DNA of 64,000 nt from Raphanus sativus (lineage: Eukaryota; Streptophyta; Magnoliopsida; Brassicales; Brassicaceae): assembly GCF_000801105.2 (NCBI RefSeq), contig NC_079512.1, positions 1,240,263 to 1,304,262 of the forward strand. Direction: 5' to 3'. Made by a program: the position numbers and the translations under genes. Below are positions 57,128-64,000 of the stretch, one piece after another. The notes beneath the pieces were generated by a model, which did not search any database, was not told the origin of the DNA, and saw only the letters and a list, made by a program, of their open reading frames with translations. Each line of letters begins with the position of its first letter. Within the stretch, counting starts at the first letter, position 1.

Positions 57128-58871
57128 TTACACTTCCCATCTAGAAAAGCGCCAAGTCGCTGTTAACATTTGTCCTGCTTCAACGTTGTTATCTGCAAGT
57201 GACTTGTCCTCCTTTAAAACACCTCCTGATTTTCTCCTTAACTTCAGTTCCTTAGCTTGCATTTGCATCATCTTGGCTATCTTCTCCTTCAAACTCGCCA
57301 CCTTTTCCAATAACCACGAGTCCACTGTTATCTCCAGCACTTTCCTTCCATTCACCGTTGGAACAGAAACCTCGACACTAGAAGAACCCTAAAAAAAAAA
57401 AAAATGTAATCACTGCTAATTAGATACAAATTAGCACACACAAACGATCTAGTTGGAAAGGAAAAAGAAAAAGAATATTTACCTCCTCCTGAACATTTGC
57501 TGGAGAAGTCTCATGATGAAAAGGGCACAACACATGTACTCGACTATGAACTAGAGAGGTCTGATCATGAAAAGGGTACACATGTGGTTGAAGGTTCCCC
57601 ATAAAATGATAAAAATCTTGATCCTCCATCTGAGCAAAAGAGTCTACACATTCCACAAAAGAATACAAATCATCCAAATCTTTAAGCTCATCCTTTTCCT
57701 CGCCCCACGGAAGACACTGGAAATATCTTTCAAGAACGATATCCGTCGTATAGAGTAGTTCGAAATTCTCCAACACTTTGGAATAGACCTTAACAACCAT
57801 GTTATAACAAGTGAACCCGCAATGGTCACTTGGGTCCAGAAAACTAAAAAGCGGTCTCTTGCCCACTTTCTCCATCAATTCCCAACCGATGCGTTTCCCA
57901 TACCGCGCCGCAAACATAGCCGTGAGCTTAATAACTCCAAGCACCTCGGGTGAGACACCAAAGATAGTAGACCACGGAGCGGACATGGGCCTTCTCAGAG
58001 TTTGCTCCTTTAGCTGCGCTATCATCACGGAACGACGTTGAGGTAGAGGCATGACGTCAGAGTAGCCAACAACGTCCATGTAGGCTAAGTAGTCTGCAGC
58101 AGCAGTAAAAGCGTCCACTTCCATCACCGACCTCCTGCACACTCCCATTTTCACCTGCTCCAGCTGAAGAAGGTGGAAAAATAACTCGAGTGCCTTGCCC
58201 AAAAAATCGCAACTTCTATTCACCTCTTTAGAAGGCTTCAATATCGAGGCGTAGACTCGACGAAACTCGATATAAACAACCCTCCTGATATGATTTACGT
58301 TCAGGAACCCAAACTCAGTAGACGCTATCTTCTCCAAAGCCTTTTGAAAAGCGATCCCATATCGGATTACAAACAGCGCTGTGAGCTTAATAGTACAAAG
58401 CTCATTGGGCCTGATATCTTGAGGAAATGCGTAGGCAATGCTGCTAGGCATCATACGCCTATTCAAGATAGCTTCACCACTACTAGACCGAGTTATCTTC
58501 TTTTCCTCTATCAGAACAAAGTAGATACCAAAAGGATCTTTCAGCATTACACTTTCGTTTCCTGTAGGCCTTTTTTGCTCAACTTCAACAAATCTTTTAT
58601 CATGTCTTAGCCGTCCAATAGAGTCGAGGTCTGTACCTAGTTCTACGAAACAATCTCCACAAGCACCCATCGGAGAAATAATTACATACGAGTTGAGCAT
58701 CTTCAGTTGAACACTTTTGTCTTCGTAGTCATCATCGATTAACTTTGCTTGAAAAGCTTCAGCGTACAACTTGACGGCTTCAGCTACTTTGCCACGTTCT
58801 AGAGTAAGACATCGCATTGCTCTCTCAGTACCGAGCACTCTTCCACTGTAGTACCCGTCCAACTGCGTCAT
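57128..58871 (-). CDS. VOC-SURP-SURP-ubiquitin-like fusion protein, copy A (2 exons)
   Basis: Exons 58871-57483 and 57388-57128 join in phase 0 to 549 residues. Residues 1-125 form a VOC (glyoxalase/bleomycin-resistance) domain ending VMLKDPFGIYFVLIEEKK. Two SURP domains follow: 157-211 (IKLTALFVIRYGIAFQKAL...FGFL) and 310-368 (IKLTAMFAARYGKRIGWEL...FSFLDPSD). Residues 464-549 are a ubiquitin-like domain (KVLEITVDSWLLEKVASLKE...LADNNVEAGQMLTATWR) like the C-terminus of splicing factor SF3A1. In SF3A1, SURP domains contact SF1 or SF3A3 in the U2 snRNP and the UBL binds RNA, so an RNA-processing role is inferred. The VOC part is unexpected. Copy A lacks two introns present in copy B. A TGGGCC Site II word is at 58953-58958. 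Confidence 0.8.
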
Positions 58872-59041
58872 TCTCTTTTTCTACGAGAGAGAGACACGAT
58901 GGAGGCGCCTCGTCGCTGATGTATTGTGTTCCGGTTTTATGGACGACAGTAATGGGCCCTTTTACTAATCCATTAGACCGCCTTTTACTAATTTTAGTTT
59001 TCGGATTATCCTAGGATAAATCGGGCTACTCTTTCTTTTCA

Positions 59042-59942
59042 TAGTAAATATTAGGCATGGGCACAAAAACCGGACCCGAGAACTCGAACCGGAACCGACC
59101 CAAAAATCAGGATATCAGGTTTATTCGGTTCTTCAGAAATAACAGTTTGAGTCCTAAACTGTTGTATCCGAAAAACCGATATCCAACCCGACCCGAACCA
59201 AAAACCGAATGGGTATCCGAAGATATCCAAAATAAAATATATTTCAAAATATTATTTATAGTTATATGTATAATTATTTTAATTTTAATTATAAATTTAA
59301 TATATTAGTTATTTTCAATAATTTCGTGTATTTTCGGATAAAATATTGTAGTTCGGATATAAGTACATAAACAAAACTGTGTCAAATGAGTATTTTTGGT
59401 TATTTTTTGGTACATCGAAAACCGATATCCAACCCGACCCGAACCAAAAACCGAATGGGTATCCGAAGATATCCAAAATAAAATATATTTCAAAATATTA
59501 TTTATAGTTATATGTATAATTATTTTAATTTTAATTATAAATTTAATATATTAGTTATTTTCAATAATTTCGTGTATTTTCGGATAAAATATTGTAGTTC
59601 GGATATAAGTACATAAACAAAACTGTGTCAAATGAGTATTTTTGGTTATTTTTTGGTACATCGAAATACTTTGGATACAAAATACCCGAACCAATTCGGA
59701 TAATATGGTTATTTTGGGTACTATTATCTGAACCCGTTACAGATACATTGGTTATTCGGTTATTTTCATGTTCCTTTACATCAGAACCGAACCCACCCGA
59801 ACCTGGAAAGACCCGACTCGAACCTGATCTGAAATTTTATAATACCCGAATGGGTTTTAATTTTCAAACCCGAAAACCCCAATACCTGAAAGAACCGATC
59901 CGTACTTGAATGGGTACCCGAACGCCCAGACCTAGTAAATAT
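59042..59942. mobile_element. CCGAACC-rich transposable element with 10-bp target duplication
   Basis: TAGTAAATAT flanks it at 59042-59051 and 59933-59942. Ends TAGGCATGGGCAC... and, inverted, TAGGTCTGGGCGTTCGGGTACCC are similar. The 881-bp body is built of CCCGAACC/GGTATCCGAA words, typical of Brassicaceae elements whose superfamily I cannot fix; TSD length suggests MULE. No coding capacity. It sits between the two fusion genes. Confidence 0.65.
59170..59667 (+). repeat. 246-bp tandem duplication
   Basis: The block starting ACCGATATCCAACCCGACCC at 59175 recurs at 59421 (period 246 bp) and appears identical over the whole unit, so this is a very recent duplication inside the element. Confidence 0.92.
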
Positions 59943-60302
59943 CATTCTGACTTTTTTTTACTTGTTACGAGAAAATATTATTTTATAATCAATGCAAATT
60001 ATATTTTATTTCAATTGAAAATTAATTACAAACTGATTTTATAAATAACCTTATTTATCTCAAATATTATTGGTCAAATAGTTGTAATTAAGAACAATTT
60101 ACATATATTTCAGTCATTTTTTGAATATGTATGAAAATATCAAAATGAGACTTATTCATAAACAAAGGAAATAATAAATATTAAAACTATTTTTAAACTT
60201 GCAGATGGTTAAGATCTTGGACATTAGGAAAAACTTGAAAATGATATTTTGATTTGTAAATGCTTAAATTCTTCATTTTTCATGTTGTAAGATAGTGTAC
60301 AT
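59943..60302. other. AT-rich spacer, probable decayed MITE
   Basis: The stretch 59970-60180 resembles the interior of the Stowaway element at 11580 in reverse, without recognisable termini. No gene. Confidence 0.35.
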
Positions 60303-60512
60303 ACTCCATATGTTCCGTAATATATGATGTTTTGTTTGAATACACAAGAAATAAGAAATTTACTTTGTATAAGATAATATTATTAAATAATATAAATTAA
60401 ATATAAATGAACAAATCACTAATAAGTTACCTTAAAAATATTTAAAATTCTTATATTTTGAAACATCAAAATTTCTCCAAAACATATTATATTATGGAAT
60501 AGAGAGGTTATC
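60303..60512. mobile_element. degenerate Stowaway-like MITE
   Basis: ACTCCATATGTTCCGTAATATATGATGTTTTG on the left is mirrored by CAAAACATATTATATTATGGAATAGAGAG on the right. Same family as 4267-4509. Confidence 0.6.
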
Positions 60513-60629
60513 TTTTAAGTTAGTTTAATCTTTATGCGAATATCAGCTTTCCTGCAGTATTTAGATATTCAAGAGACTCATTTTTATGATCTAAATGGAA
60601 ACACAAAGAAAGCCAAGCAACAAAGCGAC

Positions 60630-62541
60630 TTACACTTCCCATCTTGAAAAGCGCCAAGTCGCTGTTAACATTTCTCCTGCTTCAACGTTGTTATCTGCAA
60701 GTGACTTGTCCTCCTTTAAAACACCTCCTGATTTTCTCCTTAACTTCAGTTCCTTAGCTTGCATTTGCATCATCTTGGCTATCTTCTCCTTCAAACTCGC
60801 CACCTTTTCCAATAACCACGAGTCCACTGTTATCTCCATCACTTTCCTTCCATTCACCGTTGGAACAGAAACCTCGACACTAGAAGAACCCTAAAAAAAA
60901 AAAACGAAATGTAATCACTGCTAATCAGATACAAATTAGCACACACAAACGATCTAGTTGGAAAGGAAAAAGAAAAAGAATATTACCTCCTCCTGAACAT
61001 TTGCTGGAGAAGTCTCATGATGAAAAGGGCACAACACATGTGCTCGACTATGAACTAGAGAGGTCTGATCATGAAAAGGGTACACATGTGGATGATGAAG
61101 GTTCCCCATAAAATGATAAAAATCTTGATCCTCCATCTGAGCAAAAGAGTCTACACATTCCACAAAAGAATACAAATCATCCAAATCTTTAAGCTCATCC
61201 TTTTCCTCGTCCCACTGAAGACACTGGAAATATCTTTCAAGAACGATATCCGTGGTATAGAGTAGTTCGAAATTCTCCAACACTTTGGAATAGACCTTAA
61301 CAACCATGTTATAACAAGTGAACCCACAATCATCACTTGGGTCCAGAAAACTAAAAAGCGGTCTCTTGCCCACTTTCTCCATCAATTCCCAACCGATGCG
61401 TTTCCCATACCGCGCCGCAAACATAGCCGTGAGCTTAATAACTCCAAGCACCTCGGGTGAGACACAAAAGATAGTAGACGACCAAGATGGAAGCGGAGCG
61501 GACATGGGCCTTCTCAGAGTTTGCTCCTTTAGCTGCGCTATCATCACGGAACGACGTTGAGGTAGAGGCATGACGTCCGAGTAGCCAACAACGTCCATGT
61601 AGGCTAAGTAGTCTGCAGCAGCAGTAAAAGCGTCCACTTCCATCACCGATTTGCTCACTCCCATTTTCACCTTCTCTAGCTGAAGAAGGTGGAAAAATAA
61701 CTCGAGTGCCTTGCCCATAAAATCGCAACTTCTATCCACCTCTTTAGAAGGTTCCAATATTGAGGCGTAGACACCCAAAAAATCGTGGAAAAGACTACCC
61801 CTGATATGATTTACCTCCAGAAACCCAAACCATTCTTCAGTAGACGCTACTATCTTCTCCTCCAAAGCTTTTAAAAAAGCGATCCCATAGCGGGTTACAA
61901 ACAGCGCTGTGAGCTTAATAGTACAAAGCTCATCGGGCCTGACATCTTTAGGAAATTCGTAGGCAATGGGGTCAGGATGACGCCCATAGTACAAGAGACC
62001 ACCGTGATCATTCTTCTTCTTTTTCTACAAAAGACACATAACAATCAGTTTTGAATCGAACTGACTACACTTCTTAGTGTTTGTGAAAAAAAAAAAGTAC
62101 CTCTACCAGGAGAAAGTAGATACCAAAAGGATCTTTAAGCATTACACTTTCGCTTTCTATAGGGCGTTTCAGATCAACTTCAGCAAATCTTTTGTCATGT
62201 CTAAAACGTTGAATAGTGTTGAGGTCTGTGGGTAGTTCTAAAAAACAACTGAAACAAAAAAAAAGTCCATTAGTAAAACTTGAGAGTGTAAAGAAAATAC
62301 AAAAATAATTGAATTGAGCAATAAATAATACTCACTCTCCAGCACCCATTGGAGAAATAATTACATACGAGTTGAGGATTTTCAGTTGAACACTTTTGTT
62401 TTCGTACTCATCATCGATTAACTTTGCTTGAAAAGCCTTAGCGTAGAACTCGAGGGCTTCAGGTAATTTGTCAGCTTCTAGAGTAAGATATTGCATTGCT
62501 TTCTCAGTGCCGGGCACTCTTCGACTGCCCAACTGCGTCAT
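60630..62541 (-). CDS. VOC-SURP-SURP-ubiquitin-like fusion protein, copy B (4 exons)
   Basis: Exons 62541-62336, 62248-62101, 62024-60987 and 60890-60630 join in phase to 550 residues. Domain order equals copy A: VOC (exons 1-2, residues 1-118, ending VMLKDPFGIYFLLVE), a Lys-rich linker starting exon 3, SURP1 (about 150-208), SURP2 (about 310-368), an acidic linker, and the UBL in exon 4 (465-550). Intron 1 is phase 2 at the same place as in the VOC gene at 22468-23138, so it is ancestral. The frame is intact. Upstream are Site II words TGGGCC (62823) and TGGGCT (62839). Tandem duplication with copy A includes the promoter, since both share AGTAATGGGCCYTTTTACTAA. Which copy, if either, has the original function is unknown. 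Confidence 0.8.
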
Positions 62542-62567
62542 CCTCTTTCTTTTTCTACAAAGGGAAG

Positions 62568-62650
62568 GGAGATGATTATCAATTTTGACCTAAAATTATC
62601 AAATCTTAGGGAGATAATTATCAATTTTGACCTAAAATTATCAAATCTTA
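62568..62650 (+). repeat. 41-bp tandem repeat in the copy B leader/promoter
   Basis: GGGAGATRATTATCAATTTTGACC...CAAATCTTA occurs twice in a row (62568 and 62609), differing at one base. It lies just upstream of the copy B ATG. Confidence 0.9.
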
Positions 62651-62955
62651 GAATAATCGAATCGAATTTTATTAAATTTTGAGTTTATTAAACAGCGTAC
62701 CTCAGAGACAACCACCGTAGCCTCGGATGCGACCTAACCGCCTGTAAATAAATATGAGAGCGAGAGCGAGAGCGACGATGGAGGAGCGAGCGAGAGTATT
62801 TGTATTTGTGTTCCGACAGTAATGGGCCTTTTACTAACTGGGCTTATATTATGCTGCGCTTGGATAAAAAGGTTTTCTTTCATCACATGTGAAAACCGTT
62901 TTATTTGATTCGGAAACGGTTCGTCTCTCTACAATTCTCTCTATTGGCGATCGGG

Positions 62956-64000
62956 AAAAGTGCATATTTCAACGTGAACTTTACGCGTCGTGCCTATTCC
63001 TTCACGAACTTTGTAGCAGTGCGTATTCCACACTGAACTAAACAATTTTTTTAAAATACTATATGAACTTTATGCGTCGTGTCTATTCCTTCACGAATTT
63101 TATAGTAGTGCGTATTTCACACTGAACTAAACAAAAATAAAAAAATACTGCATAGACTCTCAAAATAGTACTTATTTCAATATTGAGCGTTAAATGTGTT
63201 AGTCATCCGTTAATTTATTAAAACAACGTTATTTTGAATAAATTTTGTGAAATTAAAAATCAAAATAAAATATAAACTCTTAAAATTGTGCTTATATATA
63301 TTGACTGTCAAATGTAAATAGTCATCCTTTAATTTACCAAAAACCTCTCAAAATTGTACTTATATATTGACTGTCAAAAGTGTTAGTCATGTTTTAATTT
63401 ATCAAAAGATTTTATTTTGGATAAATTCTATGAAATTATCCGTCAATTTGTAATTTTTTATTTTTTATAAAATCTATCAAAAATGACGTTATTTTGATAA
63501 ATTAATGTATGACTAACACTTTTGATTTCTTAAACAGAAAATACTAACACTTTTGACGGTTAATGTACATATATATATGACTACACCTTTGATTTGCTGA
63601 AAAAAAAAAAGACGAACACCTTTGACGCTCAAAATCGTGATTATATATATACACCGTCAAAAATGTTAGTCTTTCTTTGTCAGTAAGTGAAAGGTGTTAG
63701 TCAAGTCATACATTAATTTATTAAAACAACGTCATTTTGGATAACTTTTTTGTAAAATGAAAAAAAATAAAAAACGACGGACAATTTCATAGAATTTATC
63801 CAAAATAGTCTTTTGATAAAATCAATGATAACTATTACTTTTGACAGTCAATATATATAAGCACAATTTTGAGAGTGTATTTTATTTTTAATTTTTAATT
63901 TTTAATTTCACAAATTTATACAAAATGACGTTGTTTTGATACATTAACGGATGACTAACACATTTAACACTCAATATTGAAATAAGCACGATTTTGAGAG
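62956..64000. mobile_element. long-inverted-repeat element, cut by the window end
   Basis: It starts GGGAAAAGTGCATATTTCAACGTGAAC, similar to the MULE ends at 46793/47841. The block 63165-63310 (TTTCAATATTGAGCGTTAAATGTGTTAGTCATCCG...) is repeated in inverted orientation at about 63840-64000. The interior has several copies of an ATGACTAACACTTTTGA word. The right outer arm lies outside the window; no open frame. Confidence 0.6.

Noticed and set aside
58290..58610. Plus-strand 106-codon frame within fusion gene copy A
   Set aside because: Antisense shadow of the VOC-SURP exon; the minus-strand frame has the conserved domains.

Overview
The window is nuclear DNA of a plant in the mustard family (Brassicaceae). 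The genes have many short introns with plant-type splice sites and AT-rich introns and spacers. Several products match genes I remember as neighbours in the At1g77xxx segment of Arabidopsis: SOV/DIS3L2 (At1g77680), a MORN-repeat protein (At1g77660), LYM3 (At1g77630), an ATAD5/Elg1-type AAA protein (At1g77620), an O-methyltransferase (At1g77520/530) and a BGAL16-like fragment (At1g77410). These locus names come from memory and no search was run. Most of the remaining sequence is transposon-derived.

Layout. 1-5.5 kb: gene-free, with three MITEs. 5.8-9.9 kb (+): SOV exoribonuclease, 7 exons. 10-13.5 kb: spacer with a Stowaway MITE; no gene is seen between SOV and the MORN gene. 13.6-15.0 kb (+): MORN-repeat membrane protein. 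15-21.9 kb: spacer with Helitron ends and a 0.9-kb poly(A) retroposon with long target duplications. 21.9-23.1 kb (-): a small VOC-fold gene and an uncharacterised ORF pair. 23.4-24.35 kb: (GA)73 and a CAATT-rich block. 24.35-29.8 kb: a Helitron whose 2.43-kb 5' part is present twice as an inverted repeat. 30.3 kb: a SINE. 31.0-33.7 kb (-): LYM3. 34.5-35.8 kb (+): a truncated pseudocopy of the ATAD5-like gene. 36.4-37.0 kb: beta-galactosidase and LINE fragments. 37.6-41.6 kb (-): O-methyltransferase with a 2.6-kb Helitron in intron 3. 41.7-48.4 kb: repeats, Helitron ends and a MULE. 48.8-53.8 kb (+): intact ATAD5/Elg1-like gene, 16 exons. 54-57 kb: Harbinger, SINE-like and Stowaway remnants. 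57.1-62.5 kb (-): two tandem genes encoding an unusual fusion of a VOC domain, two SURP domains and an SF3A1-like ubiquitin fold. 59.05-59.93 kb: a transposon between them. 62.95-64 kb: a long-TIR element running off the window.

The genes do not form a pathway. SOV and the SURP-UBL proteins concern RNA decay or RNA processing, the ATAD5-like protein concerns PCNA handling, LYM3 is a cell-surface LysM protein and the methyltransferase is metabolic. The points that stand out are: (1) the VOC-SURP-SURP-UBL gene pair; (2) at least eleven tiny oligo(A) insertions flanked by 10-19 bp target duplications, one with an empty-site paralogue inside the window; (3) the Helitron with a self-derived inverted arm; and (4) GC-AG introns in two genes.
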